Origin: JAKPUX01 sp964436305
GTDB taxonomy: Bacteria > Zhuqueibacterota > Zhuqueibacteria > Residuimicrobiales > Residuimicrobiaceae
NCBI GenBank assembly: GCA_964436305.1
Contig: CAYTCI010000008.1
Location: 21,396 to 85,395, forward strand
Length of the DNA: 64,000 nucleotides
Direction: 5' to 3'
The notes under the pieces: generated by a model
What the model was told of the DNA's origin: nothing
Seen by the model: the letters and a program-made list of their open reading frames with translations, nothing else
The model's database searches: none
Shown: one piece after another, positions 1 through 6,813 of the stretch
Layout: each line of letters opens with the position of its first letter
Numbering within the stretch: position 1 is the stretch's first letter
Made by a program: the position numbers and the translations under genes

Positions 1-2
1 GA

Positions 3-110
3 GGGCAGCTGGCCTGCGAGGCCGTGCCGGGGTTCCGCCAGCTCATGATCACGCTGAGAGCGCACCTCGAAACCCTGGCCGTGCCGGATACGGTGGGGGA
101 GCGGGCATGA
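3..110 (+). CDS. 3' end of an unidentified protein (5' truncated by window edge)
   Basis: Only the last 35 codons are in the window, read in the frame that ends at the TGA overlapping the next start codon (ATGA). The visible tail carries no diagnostic motif. The four-base overlap implies translational coupling with the ferredoxin-containing MinD-type ATPase downstream. In many anaerobes such ATPases occur as adjacent pairs, so a paralogous P-loop ATPase is a reasonable guess, but nothing in the visible residues proves it. Confidence 0.55.
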   Translation, partial: GQLACEAVPGFRQLMITLRAHLETLAVPDTVGERA

Positions 111-979
111 ACCGGGAAGTGGTAGTCATCAGCGGCAAAGGAGGAACGGGTAAAACCTCGCTCACCGCCTCTCTAGCGGTCCTGGCCGGCCATGCCCTTG
201 TGGCGGATTGTGACGTGGATGCGGCGGATCTGCATCTCCTGCTTCTGCCCAGGACCCGGGAGAGCCAGCCTTTTTACAGCGGCCATGAAGCGATCATCAG
301 GCCGGCCGGCTGCATCAGCTGCGGGCTCTGCCTGGCCCACTGCCGGTTCGAGGCGGTGCACATGAAGGGCAGCGCCTCAGGTCCTGCGCTCTTTGCCATC
401 GACCCCGCCGCCTGCGAGGGGTGTGGCCTCTGTGTTCATTACTGCCCGACCGGGGCGATCGATTTTCCGGAACGGCTGTGCGGCGAATGGATGATCTCGG
501 ATACGCGTATCGGTCCCATGGTCCATGCCCGTCTCGGCGTGGCGGCGGAAAACTCCGGCAAACTGGTCTCCCTTGTGCGCCGGCAGGCGCGCGAGCTGGC
601 CGAAAAAGAGGGTTACAGCCTGATCATCACCGATGGTCCGCCGGGCATCGGCTGTCCGGTCATCGCCTCGGTGACTGGCGCCAGCCAGGTGTTGGTGGTG
701 ACGGAGCCCACGCTATCCGGAGAGCACGACCTAGGACGCGTACTGGGATTGGCCCGCCATTTCGACCTGCCTGTTGCGGTCTGCGTCAACAAATGGGACC
801 TCAATCCGGAGATGACCGAGCGCATCGAAAACAAGGCCCGTCTGAGCGGCGCCCAGATAGCCGGCCGTATTCGCTATGACCCCGGCGTCACCCGGGCGAT
901 GATGCAGGCCAAAAGTGTGGTTGAGACCGATACCCCGGCAGCGGAGGATATCCGCCGGGTTTGGCAAATGCTGCAATAA
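107..979 (+). CDS. MinD-superfamily P-loop ATPase with inserted 2[4Fe-4S] ferredoxin domain
   Basis: A 290-residue cytoplasmic protein of the COG1149 type. It opens with the deviant Walker A motif GKGGTGKT (residues about 10-17), followed by an inserted ferredoxin domain with two Cys clusters, CISCGLCLAHC (about 70-80) and CEGCGLCVHYCP (about 105-116). It then returns to the MinD fold (switch motif DGPPGIGCP, and NKWD late in the chain). Family members are thought to handle iron-sulfur or metal cofactors, but their substrates are mostly unknown. The start is fixed by the ATGA overlap with the upstream gene. It is followed after 21 bases by mrp and then a NifX-like gene, which supports a role in Fe-S cluster or metallocofactor handling. 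Family assignment is firm; exact function is inference. Confidence 0.9.
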   Translation: MNREVVVISGKGGTGKTSLTASLAVLAGHALVADCDVDAADLHLLLLPRTRESQPFYSGHEAIIRPAGCISCGLCLAHCRFEAVHMKGSASGPALFAIDPAACEGCGLCVHYCPTGAIDFPERLCGEWMISDTRIGPMVHARLGVAAENSGKLVSLVRRQARELAEKEGYSLIITDGPPGIGCPVIASVTGASQVLVVTEPTLSGEHDLGRVLGLARHFDLPVAVCVNKWDLNPEMTERIENKARLSGAQIAGRIRYDPGVTRAMMQAKSVVETDTPAAEDIRRVWQMLQ

Positions 980-1000
980 CAGAAGAGAAAGGAAACACCA

Positions 1001-1912
1001 GTGAGCCACCACCAGGATGATCGCCAACAAATGAGCGAGGAGCAGGGCTGCAGCGGCTGCAGCAACAGTGATTGCACGGCGCAGCATAAAAAGACGGATG
1101 AATCGGACCAGGAATTTGCCGAGCGGCAGCAGATTCAGGAGCGGCTCTGCCGCATCAACAACAAAATCGTCGTCCTCTCCGGCAAGGGCGGAGTGGGCAA
1201 AAGCACGGTTGCAGTCAATCTGGCCGCGGCGTTGGCGCTAGCCGGCAAAGAGGTCGGATTGCTCGATGTGGACATCCATGGGCCCAGCATTCCGACCATG
1301 CTCGGTCTGGAAGGTGAGACCATTCAGGGCCATGAAGGCGAGCTCTTTCCCGCCGAGGCAGGAAACATGAAGGTGATGTCGCTGGGCTTCTTTTTGCAGA
1401 GCCAGGATGACGCGGTCATCTGGCGCGGCCCGCTGAAGATGGGGGCCATCAAGCAGTTCATCAAGGATGTAGCCTGGGGCTTTCTGGATTATCTGATCAT
1501 CGATTCGCCGCCAGGTACCGGGGATGAGCCGCTTTCGGTTTGCCAGATCATTGGGGAGTTGACCGGTGCGGTGATCGTCACCACCCCGCAGAAAGTGGCG
1601 GCCGTGGATGTGCGCAAGTCGATCACCTTCTGCCGTCAGCTCAAGGTGCCGGTCCTCGGGGTCGTGGAGAATATGAGCGGATTTGTCTGTCCCCACTGCG
1701 GCAAGAGCACCGAAATTTTGAGATCCGGCGGCGGTGCCCTTATGGCTAAAGAGATGGAGGTTCCCTTCCTCGGCTCCATTCCCATCGACCCGCAGATCGC
1801 TCTGGCTTGTGACGAAGGCAAGGCCTTCATCAAAGCCTATGCCAACTCGCCCACAGCGAAGATCATGCAGGAGATAATCAAACCCATCGCTGACCCGAGT
1901 CAGTCATCCTAA
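1001..1912 (+). CDS. mrp: Mrp/ApbC/NBP35-family iron-sulfur cluster carrier ATPase
   Basis: A 303-residue protein with a GTG start 12 bases after an AGAGAAAGGA ribosome-binding site. The N-terminus carries a cysteine-rich segment (CSGCSNSDC, about residues 12-20) like that of NBP35 proteins. Next come the deviant Walker A GKGGVGKST (about 60-68), the DVDIHGPSIP box and the DSPPGTGDEPL switch. Near the C-terminus CPHCG supplies the CxxC that binds a bridging [4Fe-4S] cluster between two subunits. Known family role: ATP-dependent assembly and transfer of [4Fe-4S] clusters to apoproteins. The gene lies between the ferredoxin-type MinD ATPase and a NifX-like gene in one apparent operon. The many Fe-S proteins elsewhere in this window are obvious potential clients. 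Confidence 0.94.
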   Translation: MSHHQDDRQQMSEEQGCSGCSNSDCTAQHKKTDESDQEFAERQQIQERLCRINNKIVVLSGKGGVGKSTVAVNLAAALALAGKEVGLLDVDIHGPSIPTMLGLEGETIQGHEGELFPAEAGNMKVMSLGFFLQSQDDAVIWRGPLKMGAIKQFIKDVAWGFLDYLIIDSPPGTGDEPLSVCQIIGELTGAVIVTTPQKVAAVDVRKSITFCRQLKVPVLGVVENMSGFVCPHCGKSTEILRSGGGALMAKEMEVPFLGSIPIDPQIALACDEGKAFIKAYANSPTAKIMQEIIKPIADPSQSS

Positions 1913-1932
1913 CTACGCATGGAGAATCCACA

Positions 1933-2271
1933 ATGAAGATTGCCATTCCGATCGCCAACGGACAGCTGTGCGCCCACTTTGGCCACTGCGAACAATTTGC
2001 CCTGATCGTTATCGATCCGGCCACGAAGAGCATCACCAGCAGAGAGGATGTCACGCCCCCGCCTCACGAGCCCGGTCTGTTGCCGCGCTGGCTGGCGGAG
2101 CGCGGCGCCACCGTCATAATCGCCGGCGGCATGGGCCAACGCGCTCAGATGCTCTTCGCCGATCATCAGATCGAGGTGGTTGTCGGCGCAGCAGCTGCAA
2201 ACCCTGATAAGATCGTCCTCGATTATCTCTCAGGGACCCTGCTGACCGGCGACAATGCCTGTGATCACTGA
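1933..2271 (+). CDS. NifX/NifB-C-terminal-type cofactor-binding protein
   Basis: A 112-residue single-domain protein of the dinitrogenase iron-molybdenum cofactor biosynthesis family (NifX/NafY/YbiV fold). It starts with the typical strand 'MKIAIPIANG', then C-AHFGHCE-F, a GG(M)GQRA loop around residue 60 and a late 'GDNACDH' end. Family members bind Fe-S or Fe-Mo-type clusters. In organisms without nitrogenase they accompany Mrp and MinD-like ATPases, as here. The ATG follows a GGAGAA ribosome-binding site. The end overlaps the next gene by 17 bases, suggesting co-translation. No nif structural gene is visible, so a nitrogenase role is not implied. Confidence 0.9.
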   Translation: MKIAIPIANGQLCAHFGHCEQFALIVIDPATKSITSREDVTPPPHEPGLLPRWLAERGATVIIAGGMGQRAQMLFADHQIEVVVGAAAANPDKIVLDYLSGTLLTGDNACDH

Positions 2272-2947
2272 TCAGTGCACGCTTTCACAGAGCGGCAAAT
2301 TCCTGGTGACCCTCACCATCATCTACGATAATATGGTTTTTAATCCGGTGCTTCAGGCGGATTGGGGATTTTCCGCGCTGATCCAAGCCCATGGCCGTGC
2401 TCTCCTTTTTGACACCGGCGCCAACGGCGGGATCCTGCTGCGAAATATGCAGAAATTGAAAATTGATACCCGAAGCATCACCGACCTCTTCATCAGCCAT
2501 GGTCATTTTGATCACGTAGGGGGGCTCTCGCATTTTCTGAATGAGAACGCTGATGTGATCCTTCATGCACCGGCTTCCTTTCGCGGCGTGCGCCAGGCCA
2601 AAGAGGTACGCTACTACGACAGGCCCCAGAAAATCCATGATCACTTTTTCACCACCGGGGAACTGGAGCAGATCGAACAATCGCTGGCTGTCGAGACGCA
2701 GGATGGCCTTCTGGTCGTCGCCGGTTGCTCTCATCCGGCGATGGAGAAGATCCTGGACGCATTTTCTTCTTTTGGTACGATCTATGGCATTGTGGGCGGC
2801 CTCCATGGCTTTGATCAGTTCCATCTCTTTGAGGAGATGGGCCTGATCTGTCCGACGCACTGCACACAGCGAATCGAGGAGATGAGAAGAGGCTTCCCGG
2901 AGACGTTCAGCGCAGGTGGCGCAGGCAAGATATTGAAATTTGGATGA
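2255..2947 (+). CDS. MBL-fold metallo-hydrolase
   Basis: A metallo-beta-lactamase-fold hydrolase of about 230 residues, close to the group that includes dihydropterin/aminobenzene-phosphate synthase-like proteins. The metal-binding signature SHGHFDHVGG is at about residues 84-93. A second histidine site is in VVAGCSHP (about 154-161), and GGLHGF near residue 180 fits the C-terminal ligand. The ATG at 2255 overlaps the NifX-like gene. Homologous chains usually begin nearer the 'TLTIIYDN' strand, so a GTG at 2306 is an alternative start. The protein is somewhat shorter than the usual 250-280 residues. Substrate unknown. Its place directly after NifX/Mrp is common in anaerobes and suggests a linked metallocofactor function. 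Confidence 0.85.
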   Translation: MPVITDQCTLSQSGKFLVTLTIIYDNMVFNPVLQADWGFSALIQAHGRALLFDTGANGGILLRNMQKLKIDTRSITDLFISHGHFDHVGGLSHFLNENADVILHAPASFRGVRQAKEVRYYDRPQKIHDHFFTTGELEQIEQSLAVETQDGLLVVAGCSHPAMEKILDAFSSFGTIYGIVGGLHGFDQFHLFEEMGLICPTHCTQRIEEMRRGFPETFSAGGAGKILKFG

Positions 2948-3027
2948 GTAAGGTTTACGAGCAGGATCACTTCAAGAATGACATCCGATTTTGGGACAGG
3001 CTGCTGGTCTTTCAATAGGTCGGGTAC

Positions 3028-3471
3028 TCAATCATAAGCCAGACGGATTGGCTCATCCGCCAGGGTCGGCTGGACCAGAACCCGCCATTGCGGCGACTCC
3101 CAGGTTCTAAGTTGTTCATGAACCAGCAGATATTTCTGTGGAATCGGGTGGGTTCCCACCACAACTCGGATTTTGTAACGAGTCTCAATAAAATCTCGAA
3201 AATAGGTCAAGCGGGGGCAAGGAGGATAGCCCACCACCAGACCAGTGGCCAGGTGAATGACCTGCGCCCCATTCTTGATCATCTCTTCCGGAGCGTATTC
3301 AACATTTCCCCCAGGACAGCCATCACATGTGGTATAGCCGACCAGCTCCACCTCTTGATTCTGGTAAATGCTGAACGCCCCCTCCCTGTGCCGCAGCGCC
3401 CGCAGGCATTTGCCTCCGGCGCAGGTGCGGTAGCGGTTACAAATGATGATGCCTATTTTTATCTTTTCCAT
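3028..3471 (-). CDS. CGGC domain-containing (putative metal-binding) protein
   Basis: A 147-residue cytoplasmic protein, ATG preceded by GGAGG. It has the CGGC-domain pattern: an N-terminal strand 'KIGIIICNRYRTCAGGKC' with paired cysteines (about residues 12-22), then CDGCPGGN (about 49-56) and YPPCPRL (about 82-88). Such proteins are small, conserved in anaerobes and presumed to bind a metal or Fe-S cluster, but I know of no enzymatic function. It is the last gene of the minus-strand set that includes the radical SAM protein, and converges on the Mrp/NifX operon. The cysteine spacing makes the family call good; the role is unknown. Confidence 0.8.
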   Translation of the reverse strand: MEKIKIGIIICNRYRTCAGGKCLRALRHREGAFSIYQNQEVELVGYTTCDGCPGGNVEYAPEEMIKNGAQVIHLATGLVVGYPPCPRLTYFRDFIETRYKIRVVVGTHPIPQKYLLVHEQLRTWESPQWRVLVQPTLADEPIRLAYD

Positions 3472-3482
3472 CGGAACCTCCG

Positions 3483-3496
3483 GCGCCCTGGGGCGC
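3483..3496. repeat. GC-rich perfect inverted repeat (6-bp arms, 2-base loop)
   Basis: GCGCCC-TG-GGGCGC lies between the CGGC gene start (3471) and the end of the small upstream frame (3503). No T-tract follows. It could be a transcript-stabilising hairpin, a weak terminator or an operator half; its function is not shown by the sequence. Confidence 0.35.
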
Positions 3497-3502
3497 AGTC
3501 AT

Positions 3503-3700
3503 TTAGGTCGCAGAGATGCGACCGGGAGCTTGTACGATTCCTGCACGCACATGCTCCCTCATCAGCGCGTAAATCTCTTCGATGCGGGATTCTGCAGGCA
3601 AAACCAGCTTTTCAGCTGCGCCAATTCCACCTCTGTGATCCAGGACAAGGGTTACTCTCCATTCTGATAAATGTAAAGCCGGCGCCAAGGCATACACCAT
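3503..3700 (-). CDS. small hypothetical protein (possible gene remnant)
   Basis: A 65-codon frame between the radical SAM gene and the CGGC gene, on the same strand and in the same spacing pattern as an operon member. The C-terminal half (helical, 'ESRIEEIYALMREHVRAG') looks protein-like. The N-terminal half reads less convincingly, and a neighbouring frame is also open over part of it, so it may be a frameshifted or shortened remnant. No motif, signal peptide or membrane segment is seen and I do not recognise a family. Confidence 0.3.
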   Translation of the reverse strand: MVYALAPALHLSEWRVTLVLDHRGGIGAAEKLVLPAESRIEEIYALMREHVRAGIVQAPGRISAT

Positions 3701-3719
3701 GACTCAACCGACAATGTGC

Positions 3720-4694
3720 TCACAGAAGCCAAGTATAATTACGCCGCACACCAACCTTAACGGGGAACAGCTCATAGAAAATCAACTTCCCTTGCCGGCG
3801 GCGGCGGATTTTCCCTGCTGCTTCTAATACACCCAGACATTTATTAACCTGGTTGATATGCATGCCCAGAAGGGCAATCAGCTCCTCCAGGGTGCACGGC
3901 CGCCGGGCGATGGTTGAGAGAATGGACCCCTCGATATCCTGTTGTACGGTGCCGATCTTCAGTCCGGGAGGTGTACGTGCGATAATTTCAACGTTTGGAA
4001 GCTGCCAGCAGGTGATGATGCGTTCCAGTTCGTCCCGCGTTGCTGCACGCAGGGTGCTGACTACCCCGGGACGATCCAGGGTATTCAGCTGCACACGGTC
4101 GGGCGCGATGCGCAGGATGGCCTTCCTGAGTGCGGAAAGCTCGCTCTCCTGGTCATTGAGGCCTGGAACGATAAAGACCTCAAGCCAGATCCTGCCGCCA
4201 TATTCTCGCCGTAGTGCGACCAGCCCGGCGATAATCCTATCTACTTCTAGCTGCAGGTGAGGACGATCGATCTTGCGATAGAGCGCCGGAGTAGCCGCAT
4301 CGAGGGAGGGCAGAATCAGGTCGGCCTGGAGCGCCTCAGAACGCAATGATGCCTCAGTAAAAAGCGTCCCGTTGGTCAGTATTGCCACCGGAATTTCGGG
4401 AAAACGCTCTTTGATCCAGGCAATCAGCTCCCCCACGCGGCTATTGAGCAGCGGCTCCCCGGAACCGGAGAAGGTGAAGTAATCGGGAGCGGGGTTCGCG
4501 GAGAGGAAGCAGGTCAACTCCTCGGATACCTGCTCGAAAGGCACATATTCACTTCGCTCCAAAGTGAGGCGAGTCGTTCGCCCGCACTCACAGTAGATGC
4601 AATTCAGAGTGCAGGTTTTGAGGGGCACCAGATCGATGCCCAGGGAGTTGCCCAGTCTCCTTGATGGGACCGGTCCAAAGATATGCCGATACAT
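3720..4694 (-). CDS. radical SAM protein with C-terminal winged-helix-like domain
   Basis: A 324-residue protein whose N-terminus 'GPVPSRRLGNSLGIDL' followed by CTLNCIYCECG (CxxxCxxC, about residues 28-38) is typical of the COG0731-like radical SAM group. The GSGEPL segment (about 76-81) is the SAM-binding 'GGE'-like motif and ILTNGTL (about 104-110) belongs to the TIM barrel. After about residue 250 a helix-turn-helix-like region with the pattern 'RPCTLEELIALLGMHINQVNK' resembles a winged helix. The substrate is unknown. It sits upstream of the CGGC gene and downstream of a decayed FAD oxidoreductase gene, close to the Fe-S cluster assembly genes. Family is firm, function open. Confidence 0.88.
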   Translation of the reverse strand: MYRHIFGPVPSRRLGNSLGIDLVPLKTCTLNCIYCECGRTTRLTLERSEYVPFEQVSEELTCFLSANPAPDYFTFSGSGEPLLNSRVGELIAWIKERFPEIPVAILTNGTLFTEASLRSEALQADLILPSLDAATPALYRKIDRPHLQLEVDRIIAGLVALRREYGGRIWLEVFIVPGLNDQESELSALRKAILRIAPDRVQLNTLDRPGVVSTLRAATRDELERIITCWQLPNVEIIARTPPGLKIGTVQQDIEGSILSTIARRPCTLEELIALLGMHINQVNKCLGVLEAAGKIRRRRQGKLIFYELFPVKVGVRRNYTWLL

Positions 4695-4797
4695 TCACGC
4701 CTGCCTTAATGCAGCCAGCCTGGTCTATTGATTCTGCAACTTTCCATGTTACTTGCCCTCTTCATCCTGGGTCCGTTGTACAGTCAATCCGATATAG

Positions 4798-4983
4798 TCA
4801 AAGTGCCTGGTGCAATTTTTTCAGTTCAAGATGGCCGCTGAGTTCCCGCAAAATGATCTCTTTGAAGAGAGAGCGGGTCTCGCGCATCTCTACTGGTAAA
4901 AATTCGTCGGAGAATCTTCGATGTGCGATGTCGTTAATTTGTTCGATCATCAGACCACTGTCGCCGCTGCGCAAAGTTGCCAT
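4798..4983 (-). CDS. hypothetical 61-residue frame, probably a gene fragment
   Basis: An open frame of 61 codons with charged, helical composition (segment 'RETRSLFKEIILREL'). A TAA stop lies three codons upstream of the ATG, so it cannot be extended. There is no good ribosome-binding site and no recognisable family. The rest of 4695-5057 holds only a GC-rich hairpin. Being next to a clearly decayed oxidoreductase, this is more likely a leftover than a working gene. Confidence 0.25.
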   Translation of the reverse strand: MATLRSGDSGLMIEQINDIAHRRFSDEFLPVEMRETRSLFKEIILRELSGHLELKKLHQAL

Positions 4984-5015
4984 CAGCAGATGTTAGGGGG
5001 TGACGATATACGAGC

Positions 5016-5051
5016 GCGGCGGCCGTCCTCCGAATGGGGAGCGGCCGCTGC
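5016..5051. terminator. GC-rich hairpin, possible terminator of the decayed gene
   Basis: Arms GCGGCGGCCG (5016-5025) and CGGCCGCTGC (5042-5051) pair over 10 positions with one G-T wobble around a 16-base loop. It lies seven bases past the stop codon of the FAD-oxidoreductase remnant on the minus strand. There is no T-run, so intrinsic termination is only possible. Confidence 0.4.
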
Positions 5052-5057
5052 CGTAGA

Positions 5058-5394
5058 TCAGGCCGGAACATAGACCTTGTTCAGGGCATCGCTGGCGCAG
5101 ACAATGAGGGGATAGGTCGTCGGCGCCGTTGTCAGCTGGGGGTGGGCGCCGAACTGGATGGTATCCAGATCGACCATGCTCATCTTGTTCTGGACCGCCA
5201 AAGCAATCGTGTTAGTCAATTCACCCTTGTTGAGTAGAATCCGATTGTCCCCTTGTCCATCTCGAGTGATATAACGCGTTAGATATTGGAACCAGCCGAA
5301 CACGCTTCGGCTAGATATTGCGGGCTGAGACCGAGGATATGATTCCGGCGGGACCGCCGCCGATAATGAGAACATCGGTTGTTGACTTGCTCAT
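5058..5394 (-). pseudogene. internally deleted NAD(P)/FAD-dependent disulfide-type oxidoreductase
   Basis: Reading the minus strand from ATG at 5394 gives 'DVLIIGGGPAGIISSVSARNI', a classical FAD-binding GxGxxG Rossmann start, which then meets an in-frame TAG after 27 codons. About 75 bases further on, another frame gives the C-terminal end of the same family: a segment like 'NKGELTNTIALAVQNKMSMV', then 'LDTIQFGAHPQLTTAPT' and a natural stop. The middle 350 or so residues expected for a CoA-disulfide-reductase/NADH-oxidase-like enzyme are missing. This is therefore a gene reduced to its two ends by deletion, plus frame loss. It lies between DUF89 and radical SAM genes on the same strand. Confidence 0.75.
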
Positions 5395-5480
5395 CCATTT
5401 CTCTTTGATATGTCTTACTCCCATCCGGATTTCGTTCATGCTCTGCCAGGGCCCTCCGAATGGTATGACGTGAACCATGT

Positions 5481-6335
5481 CTATCTGCTGCCATACAAGA
5501 CCGGAGCACCCGGTTCAACGCCGGCATGGGCGGCGATGACCAGGCATTTGGCTTTGAATAAAAAGAAAATGGGTGCAGCGGTATCGCTCGGAGTCTCGAA
5601 ATTGCCCTGCCCCTTGGCGATGATCAGATCCGCCTGGTGGAATGCTCGGATAAACTCCGGGCTGCACTCCGCGAGGATGGTCCCCGGAGCGTCGGATCCG
5701 TTATCAATGATGTGGACGAGACGGTCCAGACCGGCGAAGGCGGCATCCTCGCGGGTGGCGTCGTTGAGGATGGGCCTGCCGCGCACCGCCAGGGTCACGC
5801 GGTCGAGAGGCTGAAGTTGCTCGATGCACAACCGATCAAACACAATCTCGCCGGCATTGTCTGCGATGTAGAGAATACGCTTCGCCTGGAGGATTGCGCT
5901 GCGAAAGGCTGCCCAATCGCCTTGCAGGGGCTGGGTGAGTGCCTCCTCCAACGTCCTTCGGGCCTCAGCTTCGGAGAGCGCGCCATTGATGCCCAAATCG
6001 ATAATATTGCCGGCGATAGCAACACGGGCAGCCAGATAAAGAGGGTCGGGGGATTGGTCCGCCAGTTGCCGCAGACGCGGCAGCATCTTCGCAGCGAGGC
6101 GGTTGAAGCGTTCTTTAGACTCCCGATAAGGATCGTCCACTCCCGAGATGCGGCGCAGCTCGCGATGAATCCACTGACCGATGTAGGGCGGGGGCAGGTG
6201 CATATCCATTCCCGCCATCATCGCCAGGGCATGCCGCAGCAGATGCTGATGAATAACGGGATCAGCAGTGACAAAGCGCGCCGATTCCAGAGCCTGGCGA
6301 ACGATACAGGGGATGCAATCGAGTGTGGTTTGCAT
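5481..6335 (-). CDS. DUF89/ARMT1-like damage-control metal phosphatase
   Basis: A 284-residue protein with the canonical short-form DUF89 layout: N-terminal 'TLDCIPCIVRQAL' (CxxC, about residues 7-10), and the central IADNAGEIVFD motif (about 162-172), which carries the catalytic/metal-binding Asp and Asn. Later come a VKGxxI-like 'LAVRGRPILND' strand and a 'KGQGNFE' loop (about 246-252). Characterised DUF89 proteins are Co/Mn/Ni-dependent phosphatases that clear damaged phosphometabolites. The start at the conserved Met before QTTLDC is secure. It seems to share an operon with a mini-ferredoxin upstream and the decayed oxidoreductase downstream. Confidence 0.9.
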   Translation of the reverse strand: MQTTLDCIPCIVRQALESARFVTADPVIHQHLLRHALAMMAGMDMHLPPPYIGQWIHRELRRISGVDDPYRESKERFNRLAAKMLPRLRQLADQSPDPLYLAARVAIAGNIIDLGINGALSEAEARRTLEEALTQPLQGDWAAFRSAILQAKRILYIADNAGEIVFDRLCIEQLQPLDRVTLAVRGRPILNDATREDAAFAGLDRLVHIIDNGSDAPGTILAECSPEFIRAFHQADLIIAKGQGNFETPSDTAAPIFFLFKAKCLVIAAHAGVEPGAPVLYGSR

Positions 6336-6468
6336 GACGGCCGTCAGCCCGTTACCATCGCCGCCGCCTCCGGCATGCTGATCAGATAAAATGGCAAGGT
6401 GCCGTTAATCATCTTTCTCAGCGTGAGCATAAGAGTTGAGTTCTTCAAATCCAGGCCATTCTAGATTT

Positions 6469-6564
6469 CTAGTACTTTTTGTCGACCAGGATAATCGCCT
6501 GATTCGGGCAGGCTTCAAAACAGCTGCCGCAGCCTGTACACCTTTCTTCTATAATGCTGTACAA
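6469..6564 (-). CDS. 31-residue half-ferredoxin (single [4Fe-4S] motif), TTG start
   Basis: A very short frame starting at TTG, nine bases after AGGAG. Residues 9-20 are CTGCGSCFEACP, a complete CxxCxxCxxxCP [4Fe-4S] ligand set, followed by 'NQAIILVDKKY' and TAG. It corresponds to one half of a bacterial 2[4Fe-4S] ferredoxin (normally 55-60 residues). Past the stop an open stretch reaches to about 6355 without clear identity, so this may be the intact front end of a shortened gene rather than a free-standing micro-ferredoxin. A perfect 10-bp inverted repeat lies about 60 bases upstream, suggesting the frame is still under a regulated promoter. Confidence 0.5.
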   Translation of the reverse strand: MYSIIEERCTGCGSCFEACPNQAIILVDKKY

Positions 6565-6623
6565 GGCAGATATCTCCTAACCGGAATGGACCGCATAAAA
6601 CGCCAAAAAATTGGCTCATTCCA

Positions 6624-6647
6624 GTATGATATTCGCAAATATCATAC
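6624..6647. promoter_or_regulatory. perfect inverted repeat, candidate operator upstream of the half-ferredoxin/DUF89 genes
   Basis: GTATGATATT-CGCA-AATATCATAC: 10-bp perfect arms separated by four bases, in an AT-rich intergenic region (6565-6813) otherwise without genes. The dyad fits a dimeric transcription factor better than a terminator, since it precedes a gene start and is AT-rich. I do not recognise the regulator. Confidence 0.5.
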
Positions 6648-6779
6648 CAGTGCAATTTTTCTGATAAATTAGGCCTTATGTTATATGTTTTAATTAGTTA
6701 TGTTATGACATACTACCATAAAAGGAAGCATGAGAGTTGCAGTATTGCTACTTTTTAGTAAGTAAGGTAGCATATATGC

Positions 6780-6811
6780 TCTTGAAGCGGGAACTGCTCC
6801 AGCCTTCAAGA
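6780..6811 (-). terminator. stem-loop just after wecB
   Basis: Arms TCTTGAAG and CTTCAAGA (8 bp, perfect) with a 16-base loop begin three bases beyond the wecB stop on the minus strand. The sequence that follows is AT-rich but has no clean T-run, so it may be a weak or factor-assisted terminator. Confidence 0.45.
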
Positions 6812-6813
6812 TA

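Noticed and set aside
1933..2271. Evidence for nitrogen fixation from the NifX-like gene
   Set aside because: No nifHDKENB genes are present. NifX-like single-domain proteins are common in non-diazotrophic anaerobes beside Mrp.
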